A DNA stretch of 64,000 nt from Actinospica robiniae DSM 44927 (GCF_000504285.1 NZ_KI632511.1:7112154-7176153); one strand, 5' to 3'; shown: positions 8,029 through 17,998, counted from the first letter of the stretch. The notes: generated by a model from the sequence alone, not told the origin. Made by a program: numbers and translations.

Positions 8029-9171
8029 ATGGGCTTGACCAGCGAAGGCTTTCTCATCGTCGTCATCGCGGCGGTGGCGCTTTTCCCGTTGCTGACCCTG
8101 CTGCTGTGGAACCGGCTGCCCGGACCCCGCCCGGTGAAGGTGGGCTCCCGACTCGGCCTGATCCTGATGGCCCAGGTCAGCGCCGTGCTGCTGGCGGCGC
8201 TCTGGATCAACAACAGCTACCAGCTCTACACCTCCTGGTCCGACCTGTTCGGCCGGGACGGCGGCACCGGCGCGATCGCCGCGGCCACCCCGGCCGACCG
8301 GCCCGGCGTGCGCAGCGCCTCGCTGCCCAACGCGAGGCTGTTCCGGCCGATGTCCGGCGTGGCCGACGGCTACAGCGCCACCATCTCCGGGCCGCGCTCG
8401 CACATCGTCAACAACGTATCGGTCTGGCTGCCGCCGCAGTACTTCGAGACCGCTTACGAGCACGCCGAATTCCCGGTGGTGCAACTGCTCTCCGGCACCC
8501 CGGGCTCGCCGCAGACCTGGCTGGAGGGCATGCAGGCGCCGCTCGCGCTGACCCGGCTGGTGGACAGCGGCCGGGCGCACCCGTTCATCCTGGTCTCCGC
8601 CGCGATCAACGTCGACCCCGGACACGACCCGGACTGCTCGAACATCCCGAACGGCCCGAAGGTCGCCACCTGGCTGACCTCGGACGTGCGCGATCTGGTG
8701 CTCACCTCGTTCCGGGCCTCCTCGAACCGCGACTCCTGGGGTCTGATGGGGTATTCGGAGGGCGGGCTGTGCGCCTCGAAGCTGGCGCTGCAGTACCCGC
8801 GGCTCTACTCCGCCGCCGTCTCGCTGAGCGGCGACGACCACCCCGACGGCGACCTGCTCAAGCCCGGCACCGCGGCCTACGAGCAGAACGCGCCGCTGTG
8901 GCTGCTCCAGCACAAGGAGCCGGCCCACGTCTCGCTGCTGCTCACCGGCACGCACCAGGACGGCGACGTGGCCGCCGAGGCCGCCGCCATGGCCGCCGCG
9001 GCCCACGAGCCCACCACCGTCCAGACGCTGATGGCCGCGCGCGGCGGCCACAACATGGGCGTGTGGAAGGCCGACGAGACGCCCGCGTTCGAGTGGCTCT
9101 CCGGCCGTCTGCTGGCGCCCTCCTCGCTGGTGTACGCGGCCGGACCGCAGCTGATCAGCGGGATCGGCTGA
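8029..9171 (+). CDS. Membrane-anchored esterase, esterase-D/mycolyltransferase-like
   Basis: Protein of 380 aa. Two transmembrane segments (about residues 7-26 and 41-60) precede an external alpha/beta-hydrolase domain of the PF00756 esterase family. The nucleophile elbow is GYSEGG, the catalytic histidine is probably in ARGGHNMGVWK, and an acidic residue should lie between them (LLTGTHQDGD region). Such proteins act on acyl esters in the envelope; the substrate is unknown. It lies between dapE and the LOG-family gene, two genes that are often direct neighbours in actinobacteria. No strong ribosome site was seen before ATG 8029. Confidence 0.75.
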   Translation: MGLTSEGFLIVVIAAVALFPLLTLLLWNRLPGPRPVKVGSRLGLILMAQVSAVLLAALWINNSYQLYTSWSDLFGRDGGTGAIAAATPADRPGVRSASLPNARLFRPMSGVADGYSATISGPRSHIVNNVSVWLPPQYFETAYEHAEFPVVQLLSGTPGSPQTWLEGMQAPLALTRLVDSGRAHPFILVSAAINVDPGHDPDCSNIPNGPKVATWLTSDVRDLVLTSFRASSNRDSWGLMGYSEGGLCASKLALQYPRLYSAAVSLSGDDHPDGDLLKPGTAAYEQNAPLWLLQHKEPAHVSLLLTGTHQDGDVAAEAAAMAAAAHEPTTVQTLMAARGGHNMGVWKADETPAFEWLSGRLLAPSSLVYAAGPQLISGIG

Positions 9172-9212
9172 GCGGCCGCGGCCCGGTCGGGTCCGGCCGC
9201 GCCCCGAACGGA

Positions 9213-9224
9213 TAACGTGGCGGC
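9213..9224 (+). promoter_or_regulatory. -10 element for leaderless LOG-family gene
   Basis: TAACGT at 9213-9218 followed by a 6-nt spacer and GTG 9225. Confidence 0.5.
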
Positions 9225-10046
<822 letters not shown>

Positions 10047-10053
10047 CGGCCGG

Positions 10054-11382
10054 TCACGCCCCCGTGGCGGCCCGGTGCGACGCCTGCGCCGCCGCGCACA
10101 CCGCCCGGCAGATCGCGGCCACCTGGTCGTCGGTCGTCGGGTACGGCGGCATGGTGTAGATCAGGTCGCGGAACGGCCGCAGCCAGACGCCGGCGGCCAC
10201 CGCCGCGTCGGTCGCCGCGGCCAGGTCCACCTCGTGCTCGAGCTGGACCACCCCGATCGCGCCGAGCACCCGCACGTCCCGCACGCCCGGAAGCTCGCGG
10301 GCCGCGCCGAGCCCGGCGCCGAGGGCCGACTCGATCCGGACGACGTCCTCGCGCCAGCTCGTGCCGCCGCGCAGCTCCGGATCGGTCAGCAGGTCGAGCG
10401 AGGCGTTGGCCACGGCCGCGGCCAGCGGGTTGCCCATGAACGTCGGCCCGTGCGCGAGCACCGGCACCTCGCCGCCGCTGATGCCCTGCGCCACCCGCGG
10501 CGTGCACAGCGTGGCGGCCAAGGTGAGGTAACCGCCCGTCAGCGCCTTGCCCAGGCACATCACGTCCGGGCACACCCCGGCGTGGTCGGCGGCGAACAGC
10601 TCGCCGCTGCGCCCGAAGCCGGTCGCGATCTCATCGAACACGAGCAGCACGTCGTGCTCGTCGCACAGCTGCCGCAGCGCCCTGAGGTAGGCGGGGGAGT
10701 GGAAGCGCATGCCGCCCGCGCCCTGCACCACCGGCTCCACGATCACGGCCGCGAGCTCGGCGGCGTGACGCTCCATCAGGTCGGACAGGTGGGAGAGGTA
10801 GGCCTGGTCCGGCTCGGCCGCGAAGCCGGCCGGCGGCGCGTCCGCGAACACCTGCTCGGGCAGCACCCCGCTCCACAGGCTGTGCATCCCGCCCTCCGGG
10901 TCGCACACCGACATCGGATGGAAGGTGTCGCCGTGATAGCCGCCGCGCCATGTCAGCAGCCTGCGTTTGCCCGGGCGTCCGAGCGAGCGCTGGTACTGCA
11001 GGCACATCTTGATCGCGACCTCGACCGAGACCGATCCGGAGTCGGCCAGGAAGACGTGCCGCAGCGGGTCCGGCGTCAGCTCGACCAGCCGCTCGGCCAG
11101 GCGCACGGCCGGCTCGTGAGTGAGGCCGCCGAACATCACGTGCGCGAACCGGTCGATCTGGGCGTGCGCCGCGGCGTCGAGCACCGGGTGCCGGTAGCCG
11201 TGCACGGCGGCCCACCATGAAGACATTCCATCGATCAAGGAGGTCCTGCCCTGCGCTCCGGCGACCTCGAGACAGACCCCGCGCGCGCCTGTGACCAGCA
11301 ACGGAGTCGCGGTTCCGGGCATCGGACCGTAGGGATGCCACACGTGCGCACGGTCCAGCTCAAGCAGCTCGCGATACTCCAT
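10054..11382 (-). CDS. bioA: Adenosylmethionine--8-amino-7-oxononanoate aminotransferase
   Basis: Class III PLP aminotransferase, 442 aa, making 7,8-diaminopelargonic acid from KAPA with S-adenosylmethionine as amino donor in biotin synthesis. BioA-specific features are the N-terminal HVWHPYG, the DGMSSWW motif and [12 protein letters not shown]. The PLP lysine is in [10 protein letters not shown] (about K279). An open frame extends 25 codons further, but ATG 11382 begins at the conserved [11 protein letters not shown] and lies 6 nt after a minus-strand TACGGT (11394-11389), so it is probably leaderless. No bioD, bioB or bioF lies in the window. Confidence 0.95.
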   Translation of the reverse strand: MEYRELLELDRAHVWHPYGPMPGTATPLLVTGARGVCLEVAGAQGRTSLIDGMSSWWAAVHGYRHPVLDAAAHAQIDRFAHVMFGGLTHEPAVRLAERLVELTPDPLRHVFLADSGSVSVEVAIKMCLQYQRSLGRPGKRRLLTWRGGYHGDTFHPMSVCDPEGGMHSLWSGVLPEQVFADAPPAGFAAEPDQAYLSHLSDLMERHAAELAAVIVEPVVQGAGGMRFHSPAYLRALRQLCDEHDVLLVFDEIATGFGRSGELFAADHAGVCPDVMCLGKALTGGYLTLAATLCTPRVAQGISGGEVPVLAHGPTFMGNPLAAAVANASLDLLTDPELRGGTSWREDVVRIESALGAGLGAARELPGVRDVRVLGAIGVVQLEHEVDLAAATDAAVAAGVWLRPFRDLIYTMPPYPTTDDQVAAICRAVCAAAQASHRAATGA

Positions 11383-11388
11383 CGGCAC

Positions 11389-11394
11389 ACCGTA
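11389..11394 (-). promoter_or_regulatory. -10 element for leaderless bioA
   Basis: TACGGT on the minus strand, 6 nt from ATG 11382. This fixes the bioA start. No second box or BirA-type operator was recognised. Confidence 0.5.
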
Positions 11395-11455
11395 TCCCGA
11401 TCGCTGTATTGTTCCTTGCACGGCTCCTGGCCCACGAGTACGGAGGCAACGCCGC

Positions 11456-11797
11456 ATGTTCTACTTCCAGCTGCTCGTCGTAGTGGTCCTGCTCATCGCG
11501 GTGGGCTGGGTGGCCGTGGGCGGCGGCGGGCATCTGTCCCAGCCGGTCCCGGACCGGCCGGACCCGGCCGTGCCCGAGACGGGCCTGCTCGGCCGGGAGC
11601 ACGTGGACAAGGTCCGGTTCTCGGTGGGCGCGCGCGGCTACCGGATGGACGAGGTCGACGACATCCTCGACCGGCTCGCGAACGAGATCGACCAGCGGGA
11701 CAGGCGGATCGCCGAGCTCGAGCACGCCGGGGTGCCCCACGCCGGCTCCAACGGCGCGCAGGCGCACTCCGAGGAGCCCGACGGCCCGCAGGAGTGA
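11456..11797 (+). CDS. DivIVA-domain membrane protein
   Basis: Protein of 113 aa. One N-terminal transmembrane helix (about residues 5-22) and a short linker precede a DivIVA-type N-terminal motif: [20 protein letters not shown] then a short coiled coil to about residue 90. Such small DivIVA-domain proteins are common in actinobacteria and are thought to sense curved membrane or join polar-growth complexes, but this type is uncharacterised. A GGAGG lies about 10 nt before ATG 11456. It is divergent from bioA. Confidence 0.82.
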   Translation: MFYFQLLVVVVLLIAVGWVAVGGGGHLSQPVPDRPDPAVPETGLLGREHVDKVRFSVGARGYRMDEVDDILDRLANEIDQRDRRIAELEHAGVPHAGSNGAQAHSEEPDGPQE

Positions 11798-11924
11798 TCC
11801 GGCGACGGCCCTCACTACTTCAGGTGATTTCCGCGTGACGTCTTGACGTCGCGTGGCCGACGCGGTTTCCTGGCAGCACTCCGACCCGAACCCTGACTCC
11901 GGTGCGAACTCCGGGAGGTGCGGC

Positions 11925-12479
11925 GTGGCCCAGCAGATCACCCGAGTCCACAGCGAGACGACACCGATCCGGCTCCGGCCTTATGACGGCCAGTGGTCGG
12001 CGTACTTCCAGCAGTATCGAAGCCTGATCCAGAGCGTGCTCGGCGAGCGCGCGACGCTGATCGAGCACATCGGCTCCACCGCCGTGCCCGGCCTGCTCGG
12101 CCAGGCGTGCGTGGACGTGCTGCTCGCGGTCGCCGAGCCGGACGCCGAGGAGGACTACCGGGCCGAGCTCGAGGGCCTCGGCTTCCGGCTGTGGCAGCGC
12201 GAGCCGGACCGGCGCGTGTTCGGCAGCGAGCCGGCCGCCCACGGGCTGCCGCCCTGCCCGGCCCGGCTGTTCGTCTGCCGCTCCGGCGGCACCTGGGAGT
12301 TCGACCAGCTGCTGCTGACGCACTACCTCGGCGCGCACGAGGAGCGCCGCGAGGCCTACGCCGAGCTCAAGAGCCGGCTCGCCGACGTCCACCGGGACGA
12401 CCCGGAGGGTTACGCGCTGGCCAAGCGCCCGTTCCTGCGCGAGACGGTGCGGATGGCGCACCGCTCGTTCCTGGACTGA
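11925..12479 (+). CDS. GrpB family protein (nucleotidyltransferase fold)
   Basis: Protein of 184 aa of the GrpB/UPF0157 family, which has a nucleotidyltransferase-like fold and no settled function. The diagnostic stretch is IEHIGSTAVPGL, followed by a conserved aspartate (ACVDVLLAV) and a C-terminal helical part (RDDPEGYALAKRPFL). GTG 11925 is preferred over an in-frame GTG at 11853 because a GGGAGG (11913-11918) is ideally placed and the family similarity starts soon after. It converges on the enoyl-CoA hydratase gene. Confidence 0.85.
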   Translation: MAQQITRVHSETTPIRLRPYDGQWSAYFQQYRSLIQSVLGERATLIEHIGSTAVPGLLGQACVDVLLAVAEPDAEEDYRAELEGLGFRLWQREPDRRVFGSEPAAHGLPPCPARLFVCRSGGTWEFDQLLLTHYLGAHEERREAYAELKSRLADVHRDDPEGYALAKRPFLRETVRMAHRSFLD

Positions 12480-12538
12480 TCGAGCGCGGATCGAGCGGGC
12501 GCCGCTGCTGACTTTCGAGGCGTCGGCCCCGCAGGACG

Positions 12539-13345
12539 TCAGCGCTGCCCGGTGAAGACCGGCGGCCGCTTGGCCAGGAAGGCCTCGACCGCCTCCCGGT
12601 GGTCCGGCGCCGCGGCGCAGCGTTGCTGCATCGCGTCCTCGACCTCGAGCGTCTCGGCCAGCGTGTGGCTGGCTCCGTACGCCACCGACTCCTTGATCGA
12701 GGCGTAGGCCACCGTCGGTCCGGCCGCCAGCTTCTCGGCCACCTCGCGGGCCCGCTCGGCCAGCTTCTCCGCGGGCACCAGCTCGGTGTAGAGGCCGAGC
12801 TCGTACGCGCGCTCGGCCGAGATGGTCTCCGGCAGCAGCAGCAGTTCCAGCGCGCGGGCCTGGCCGACCAGCCGCTGCAGCGTCCAGGAGGCGCCCGAGT
12901 CCGCGCTCAGCGCGACGCCGGCGAAGGCGAGGTTGACCTTGGCCTCCGGGCACCCGATGCGCAGGTCGCAGGCCAGCGCGAAGCCGGCCCCGGCACCGGC
13001 CGCGACCCCGTTGACCGCCGCGATGACCGGCTTGGCCATGCCCGCGATGGCGAGGGTGATCGGGTTGTAGTGCTTCTCGACCGTGTTGGAGATCGGCTCG
13101 CCGGAGGTCAGCTTGCCCACGTGCTCGCGCAGGTCCTGGCCCACGCTGAAGGCGCGGCCGGTCCCGGTCAGCACCACCGCCCGCACCGCGCTGTCGCCGG
13201 CGGCCTGCCGCAGCGCGTCCAGCAGCGCGTCCTTCGTGGCGTCGTCCAGCGCGTTCATCGCGTCCGGGCGGTGGAAGGTGATGGTGGCGACGGCGCCTTC
13301 CACGGCGTAGCCGACGGGTTGCGCCACGGGGCTCGAAGTGCTCAC
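12539..13345 (-). CDS. Enoyl-CoA hydratase/isomerase family protein
   Basis: Crotonase-fold protein of 268 aa acting on a CoA-thioester. The oxyanion-hole region GVAAGAGAGFALACDLRIG and the earlier GTGRAFSVGQDL are typical. The catalytic region reads ALSADSGASWTLQRLVG, which resembles PaaG-like ring-opening isomerases where an aspartate replaces one hydratase glutamate, so it may be an isomerase rather than a simple hydratase. A GAGAGGAAGAGG stretch precedes GTG 13345. It is monocistronic here; no phenylacetate genes are visible. Confidence 0.85.
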   Translation of the reverse strand: MSTSSPVAQPVGYAVEGAVATITFHRPDAMNALDDATKDALLDALRQAAGDSAVRAVVLTGTGRAFSVGQDLREHVGKLTSGEPISNTVEKHYNPITLAIAGMAKPVIAAVNGVAAGAGAGFALACDLRIGCPEAKVNLAFAGVALSADSGASWTLQRLVGQARALELLLLPETISAERAYELGLYTELVPAEKLAERAREVAEKLAAGPTVAYASIKESVAYGASHTLAETLEVEDAMQQRCAAAPDHREAVEAFLAKRPPVFTGQR

Positions 13346-13472
13346 GGTGTGCCTCTTCCTCTCGGGTTGAGGAAGAAGTTACCGGCTGGTAAGGCAACAG
13401 GCCAGACGCCGTTCCCCGCGCGTGGTCGAACCGGTATCCTCCGCTCCTTTTCGCAGTGTCGGTGTCATGCGG

Positions 13473-13478
13473 GATAAT
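13473..13478 (+). promoter_or_regulatory. Likely -10 element of the DUF3117 gene
   Basis: GATAAT at 13473-13478, about 35 bp before the start codon, is AT-rich against a very GC-rich background. No clear -35 was found. Confidence 0.35.
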
Positions 13479-13515
13479 GGGACAGGTCAGGGTGTCTGCA
13501 GGAAGGGGAATGCGC

Positions 13516-13683
13516 ATGGCGGCGATGAAGCCGCGAACGGGCGACGGCCCGCTCGAAGTGGTCAAGGAGGGGCGCGGCATCGTGATGCGGGTGCCGCTCG
13601 AAGGCGGCGGACGGCTTGTCGTCGAGCTCAACGCCGAAGAGGCGGGAGCCCTGGGCGACGCCCTGAAGAACGTCATCGGCTAG
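13516..13683 (+). CDS. DUF3117 mini-protein
   Basis: Protein of 55 aa that nearly matches the highly conserved actinobacterial DUF3117 family: MAAMKPRTGDGPLEV at the start, RGIVMRVPLEGGGRLVVEL in the middle, and a C-terminal helix ending DALKNVIG. Its function is unknown. An AGGAAGGGG lies just upstream. An alternative ATG at 13510 would add two residues; ATG 13516 matches the usual family start. Confidence 0.9.
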   Translation: MAAMKPRTGDGPLEVVKEGRGIVMRVPLEGGGRLVVELNAEEAGALGDALKNVIG

Positions 13684-14118
13684 CGGAGCCCGGTACCAGG
13701 CGGCCGCGACCGGCAGGCGGGCACGCGAGGCGGCTGTGCCCGCCTTCCGGCATACCCGAACACGGTCACCCATCCGGCCGTATCAGCCACGCAGCGTGAC
13801 GAGAAGCACCGGCGGCGCCCGGCACCCTGACCGCGCCCGCGCCGACCGGTGCCGCCCATGCCGTCGGCACGGGCCCCTCGGCGCACGGCCGACGCCGGTC
13901 GGCGACGCTCGGCGACGGCGTCCGGCGCGGCCCGGGAACCCGCGCCGAGGCGCGCTCGTTGATCCTGGTGTCAGAGCTCAGCCGGGTGCAGCTGCCCGGC
14001 GGGCGGGTCGAAGTTGACAGACTCTCTGTCAACTTTCAGGCCCTTCTCAGCCTTGGCGAAGGGGAAACGGGCTATGGTGACCAGTGCAGCGGTACTCGAA
14101 AAACGAGGAGGTAGTGCC
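13684..14118. other. 435-bp gap upstream of the ECF sigma gene
   Basis: No supported gene. The first 300 bp are GC-rich sequence without recognisable signals. The last 110 bp hold the perfect inverted repeat at 14011-14035 and the sigma gene's ribosome site. Confidence 0.6.
14011..14035. promoter_or_regulatory. Perfect 11-bp inverted repeat upstream of the ECF sigma gene
   Basis: AAGTTGACAGA (14011-14021) and TCTGTCAACTT (14025-14035) flank a 3-nt centre. The left arm contains TTGACA, a consensus -35 hexamer. This could be an operator over a promoter for the sigma operon, or an RNA hairpin; the tight dyad favours a DNA-binding protein. It is 84 bp upstream of the start codon. Confidence 0.5.
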
Positions 14119-14838
14119 GTGGCGCTCGGGGGCGAGTCAGAGCACTGGGGAGCGGGCGCGAACAGCCCGGCCGAAACGGGCGAGGCCGGCGGCGCCGGCG
14201 AGTCCGCGGAGCAGTTCGGCATGCCGGTCCTGGGCCAAGGCCCGGTCGACTGGACGCCGCCGAGCTGGGAAGAGGTCGTGCGCACGCACTCGGCCCGGGT
14301 CTACCGGCTGGCCTACCGCCTCACCGGCGACCGGCACGACGCCGAGGACCTGACCCAGGAGGTCTTCGTCCGGGTCTTCCGCTCGCTGAGCACCTACGCC
14401 CCCGGCACCTTCGAGGGCTGGCTGCACCGGATCACCACCAACCTCTTCCTCGACCAGGCCCGGCGCAAGTCGCGGATCCGGTTCGAGGGCCTCGCCGACG
14501 ACGCCGCCGAGCGGCTCGCCGGCCGCGAGCCCACCCCGGCCCAGGCCTACTTCGACGCCCACCTCGACGGGGACATCGAGGCCGCGCTCGCCGCGCTGCC
14601 GCCCGAGTTCCGCGCCGCGGTGGTGCTCTGCGACATCGAAGGCCTCTCCTACGAGGAGATCGCCGCGACCCTCGGGGTCAAGCTCGGCACCGTGCGCTCC
14701 CGGATCCACCGCGGCCGCGGGCAGCTGCGGGCCGCGCTGGCGCACCGCGATCCACACCGCCGGCTCGAGGGGGAGGGCGCTTCGCCCGACCCGCAGGAGG
14801 AGACCCAGCGCGGCCGTGGCGGAAAGGGGATGCGGTAA
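14119..14838 (+). CDS. sigE: ECF RNA polymerase sigma factor, SigE-like
   Basis: Sigma-70 family extracytoplasmic-function factor, 239 aa. Region 2 (about residues 50-115) includes [20 protein letters not shown], and region 4 (about 155-205) has a helix-turn-helix in [20 protein letters not shown]. The N-terminal 45 residues are a Gly/Glu-rich extension. GTG 14119 follows AGGAGG (14106-14111) by 7 nt; an earlier TTG in frame has no ribosome site. The stop overlaps the anti-sigma start by one base. The order sigma, zinc anti-sigma, tatB, Mrp matches the actinobacterial SigE envelope-stress locus, which suggests a cell-wall stress role. Confidence 0.9.
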   Translation: MALGGESEHWGAGANSPAETGEAGGAGESAEQFGMPVLGQGPVDWTPPSWEEVVRTHSARVYRLAYRLTGDRHDAEDLTQEVFVRVFRSLSTYAPGTFEGWLHRITTNLFLDQARRKSRIRFEGLADDAAERLAGREPTPAQAYFDAHLDGDIEAALAALPPEFRAAVVLCDIEGLSYEEIAATLGVKLGTVRSRIHRGRGQLRAALAHRDPHRRLEGEGASPDPQEETQRGRGGKGMR

Positions 14839-15365
14839 TGGCGTTGTTCGGCGATCACCTCGGCCCCCGGCTCGCCGCCCTCGTCGACGGTGAGCTCTCG
14901 CACGACGACCGCGACCGCGCGCTCGCGCACATCGCGGGCTGCGCCGCCTGCCGCGCCCTGGTCGAATCCGAGCGCACGCTCAAGGGGCAGCTCGAGTCCA
15001 TGGCGATGCCGGAGCCCTCGGCCCGGCTGATGGCCGCGCTCTTCCAGATCCCGCAGACGCACGGCTCCCGCCGGGACGACGACGACCCGCCGTTCGGCGC
15101 CGGCGGCGATCGTCCCCGTTCCGGTGCCTTCGGCTCGCTGCTCGGCCGCTCCGCCTCGTTCCTGCCCGAGTTCGCGGTGGGCCTGCGCCCGCTGCCGCCG
15201 CACGGCGACGGCGACGCCGAGGAGGACACCTCGCACAGCGGCTACGCCCGGCTGGCCGGTCCGTCCTCGCTCTGGCCGGCCTCCTCCGGCCGCGCGCCGC
15301 AGAACCCGGAGTACGCCCGGGCGTCCGGCCGCGCCCCGCTGCGCCCGCTGTGGTTCGCCGAATAG
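14838..15365 (+). CDS. rseA: Zinc-binding anti-sigma factor (RseA-like)
   Basis: Protein of 175 aa with the anti-sigma zinc motif H-x3-C-x2-C in HIAGCAACRAL near residue 35, the fold that clamps the cognate ECF sigma factor. The C-terminal 120 residues are Gly/Pro/Arg-rich and show no obvious transmembrane segment, so it may be cytoplasmic. The start codon shares a base with the sigma stop (TAATG), which implies translational coupling. In other actinobacteria the next gene is an HtrA-like protease; here there is a gap of about 300 bp and then tatB. Confidence 0.88.
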   Translation: MALFGDHLGPRLAALVDGELSHDDRDRALAHIAGCAACRALVESERTLKGQLESMAMPEPSARLMAALFQIPQTHGSRRDDDDPPFGAGGDRPRSGAFGSLLGRSASFLPEFAVGLRPLPPHGDGDAEEDTSHSGYARLAGPSSLWPASSGRAPQNPEYARASGRAPLRPLWFAE

Positions 15366-15667
15366 GCGTCGCGCCGCACCTGTCTTCCGCCGAATAGGCG
15401 CGCACCCGATCGACCCCGCGTCCGCAGTGGCCGTCCGCCGCGCGGACGCGGCGGCGTTCGTGGTGACGGTCCGTCGATCATGCTGCCCGATCACGTGATC
15501 AGCCGACGCTTCCGCCGCCTTCGGCCGGGTGATATTCGGGGTGCCTCTGTCATCGGGCCTCATTCGGGGATTACTGTGGATACCGACCGCCGCGTCCGGC
15601 GCCGCTTACGGGACGAGGCCGGTCGACCACCCTCAAGGCCGCGCCTTCCGACCGCCGGAGCCAGACG
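15366..15667. other. 302-bp gap between anti-sigma and tatB
   Basis: No gene supported. The motif CGCCGAATAGGCG occurs twice about 31 bp apart (near 15357 and 15388; the first contains the anti-sigma stop codon), and ATTCGGGG occurs twice near 15534 and 15563. This is where an htrA-like gene lies in related loci; no remnant was seen. Confidence 0.5.
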
Positions 15668-16075
15668 ATGTTCTTCGACTTGTCCCTGCCCGAAATAGTC
15701 GTGCTCCTCGGGCTCGGAATCGTCCTGTTCGGTCCGGACAAACTGCCCCAGGCCGCCGCCAGCGCGGCCCGGTTCCTGCGGCAGGTGCGGGCCTTCAGCG
15801 ACAACGCCCGACAGGACCTGCGCAAGGAACTCGGCCCCGAGTTCGAGGACCTCGACCTCGCCGATCTGAACCCGAAGACCTTCGTGCGCAAGAACCTGCT
15901 CGGCGAGGGCGAGGAGCTGCGCGACCTGCGCAAGGAGATCAACGGCACGCTGAACGAGGCCGGGACCCTGACCCCGACGCCCGTGCCCGCGCCGCGCGTG
16001 ACCGACGTGGCCAACGGGAGCAGCCCGGCCCTCGGCGCCGGCGAGCAGCCGCCGTACGACGCAGACGCCACCTGA
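15668..16075 (+). CDS. tatB: Sec-independent protein translocase TatB
   Basis: Protein of 135 aa and a Tat subunit that, with TatC, receives twin-arginine precursors. An N-terminal membrane helix (about residues 5-20) with the conserved Glu in LPEIVVL and the FGPDKLP hinge leads into an amphipathic helix (AARFLRQVRAFSDNARQ). Then comes a charged domain with the actinobacterial TatB stretch DLNPKTFVRKNLL and a Pro-rich tail. A GGAG precedes ATG 15668. Its position after sigE-rseA matches related actinobacteria. Confidence 0.92.
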   Translation: MFFDLSLPEIVVLLGLGIVLFGPDKLPQAAASAARFLRQVRAFSDNARQDLRKELGPEFEDLDLADLNPKTFVRKNLLGEGEELRDLRKEINGTLNEAGTLTPTPVPAPRVTDVANGSSPALGAGEQPPYDADAT

Positions 16076-16124
16076 CCGGACTTGCCCCCGGGGGCGGCGT
16101 CGCCCACACGATTGCGAGAACCGG

Positions 16125-16787
16125 ATGCTCCGGCACAATCCGCAGGACGCGACGCCCGGCGCCACTGAAGTCGACGTCCCCCTGCCCGCCCAAGCCCCCG
16201 CCGCCCCGGACGCCTTCGCCCGGGCCGGCCTGCCCTGGTACGGCCTCGACGCCGGCTGGCAGGGCCCGCGCAGCCTCGGCGCCGTGTGCACCGGACCGGA
16301 CGGCATGGTGGAGTTCGGCACCCTGCGCCACGGCGACGGCGGTGCGCTGCGCCCGGACGCCCAAGCCCAGCGCCGCTCCGTCACCGTGCTGACGATGGCT
16401 CGGCTGGGCCGCCGCCCCCTCTACAAGCCCGACGGCGCCACGGCCGGCTCGGTCGAGGCGATGACCGCCTCCGCCGCCGCCGCGCTGGCCGGAGTGGGTC
16501 TGGTCGACGACAACTGGCCCTGGCACCTGGATGCGACGACTCGTCAGTACTGGGTGGATCAGCAGCGCGACATGGCCTACGCGGTGGCCGAGACCCTGGG
16601 CACAGAGCCCTGGCAGCCGCTCACCCTGCTCGTCGGCGAGCAGCAGCAGGAGTTTTACTACCGCGAGTCGCTCTACGGCTGGGTCATGGCCGCCGCGCGC
16701 CCCGACTGCTTCCTGGCGGCCTACGGGCGCGGTGTCTCGGCGTACTCGCTCGCCTTCGTCCGGGTCGACCCGAGTCTCTACGCGTGA
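16125..16787 (+). CDS. Conserved hypothetical protein
   Basis: Soluble protein of 220 aa without signal peptide or membrane segment, and not recognised. It is rich in Trp and Tyr (LPWYGLDAGWQGPR, DDNWPWHLDATTRQYWVDQQ, EFYYRESLYGWVM) and has no obvious nucleotide or metal site. The start is uncertain: ATG 16125 has only a weak GAGAA upstream. It lies 49 nt after tatB on the same strand and is followed by a strong hairpin, so it may be the last gene of that transcript. Confidence 0.65.
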   Translation: MLRHNPQDATPGATEVDVPLPAQAPAAPDAFARAGLPWYGLDAGWQGPRSLGAVCTGPDGMVEFGTLRHGDGGALRPDAQAQRRSVTVLTMARLGRRPLYKPDGATAGSVEAMTASAAAALAGVGLVDDNWPWHLDATTRQYWVDQQRDMAYAVAETLGTEPWQPLTLLVGEQQQEFYYRESLYGWVMAAARPDCFLAAYGRGVSAYSLAFVRVDPSLYA

Positions 16788-16789
16788 CG

Positions 16790-16831
16790 TTCGGCCCTGA
16801 CCCCCGTGTCGCCGAGGGGGTCAGGGCCGAA
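16790..16831. terminator. Bidirectional terminator, 16-bp stem
   Basis: TTCGGCCCTGACCCCC (16790-16805) and its exact complement (16816-16831) with a 10-nt loop lie between the convergent 16125-16787 gene and the Mrp gene. The A/T-bearing ends suit termination in both directions. Confidence 0.75.
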
Positions 16832-16857
16832 AGTTACTCAGTTTGCGCGTCCGGGTT

Positions 16858-17991
16858 CTAGGCCTTCGAGACGCTCAGGGACATGCCGACCAGACCGCGG
16901 GAGCGGACGGTGAGCTTCTCGGCGATCTGGCCGAGGACCGCGCTCGCCGGGGCCTGCGGGTCGGACAGGACCACGGGGACGCCGCCGTCGCCACCTTCGC
17001 GCAGGCGCAGGTCGATCGGGATCTGGCCGAGCAGGGGGACGTTCGCGCCGGTGACCCGGGTCAGCGCGTCCGCGACGGTCTGGCCGCCGCCGCTGCCGAA
17101 GACCTCGACCCGCTCGTCGCAGTGCGGGCAGGGCATCCAGGACATGTTCTCCACCACGCCGGCGATCCGCTGGCGGGTCTGCATCGCGATCGTGCCCGCG
17201 CGCTCGGCCACCTCGGCGGCGGCCTGCTGCGGGGTGGTGACCACCAGGATCTCGGCGTTCGGCACGAGCTGGGCGACCGAGATCGCCACGTCGCCGGTGC
17301 CGGGCGGCAGGTCGAGCAGCAGCACGTCGAGGTCGCCCCAGTAGACGTCGGCGAGGAACTGCTGCAGCGCCCGGTGCAGCATCGGGCCGCGCCAGACCAC
17401 CGGCTCGTTGCCCGGGGTGAACATGCCGATGGAGATCACCCGGACGTTGTGCGCGACCGGCGCCATGATCATGTCCTGCACCTGGGTCGGCCGCTCGGTC
17501 ACGCCGAGCATCCGCGGCACGGAGTGGCCGTAGATGTCCGCGTCCACGATGCCGACCTTCAGCCCGCCGGCCGCCATGGCCGCGGCCAGGTTCACCGTCA
17601 CCGAGCTCTTGCCGACGCCGCCCTTGCCGGAGGCGACCGCGAACACGCGGGTGAGCGAGCCGGGCTTGGCGAACGGGATCTCCCGCTCGGCCCGGCCGCC
17701 GCGCAGCTGGGCCTGGAGCTGCTGGCGCTGCTCCTGGCTCATCACGTCGAGCTCGATGTCCACGCTGGTGACGCCGGCGAGGGCGCCGACCTCGCGGGAG
17801 ATGTCGGTGCGCAGCGGGTCCTTGTGCGGGCAGCCGGCCACGGTCAGGTAGATCCCGACGTTCACGGCGCCGCCTTCGACCGCCACGGATTTCACCATGC
17901 CGATCTCGGTGATCGGACGGCGGATCTCCGGGTCCTGCACCCGCGCGAGCGCGGTGCGGACCTGCTCTTCGGTGACGGTCGCTACGGTCAT
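16858..17991 (-). CDS. mrp: Mrp/NBP35 family iron-sulfur carrier P-loop ATPase
   Basis: Protein of 377 aa. An N-terminal MIP18/DUF59 domain (about residues 1-95, with GCPHKDPL) is joined to a deviant-Walker ATPase: SGKGGVGKSSVTVNLAAAM, then IVDADIYGHSVPRMLG, then DLPPGTGDVAISV. A C-x2-C (MPCPHCDE) that can hold a bridging Fe-S cluster lies near residue 280. The family delivers Fe-S clusters to apoproteins. The frame is open further upstream, but ATG 17991 lies 7 nt after a minus-strand TAGTAT (18004-17999), so it is probably leaderless. Confidence 0.93.
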   Translation of the reverse strand: MTVATVTEEQVRTALARVQDPEIRRPITEIGMVKSVAVEGGAVNVGIYLTVAGCPHKDPLRTDISREVGALAGVTSVDIELDVMSQEQRQQLQAQLRGGRAEREIPFAKPGSLTRVFAVASGKGGVGKSSVTVNLAAAMAAGGLKVGIVDADIYGHSVPRMLGVTERPTQVQDMIMAPVAHNVRVISIGMFTPGNEPVVWRGPMLHRALQQFLADVYWGDLDVLLLDLPPGTGDVAISVAQLVPNAEILVVTTPQQAAAEVAERAGTIAMQTRQRIAGVVENMSWMPCPHCDERVEVFGSGGGQTVADALTRVTGANVPLLGQIPIDLRLREGGDGGVPVVLSDPQAPASAVLGQIAEKLTVRSRGLVGMSLSVSKA

Positions 17992-17998
17992 ACCGCTC

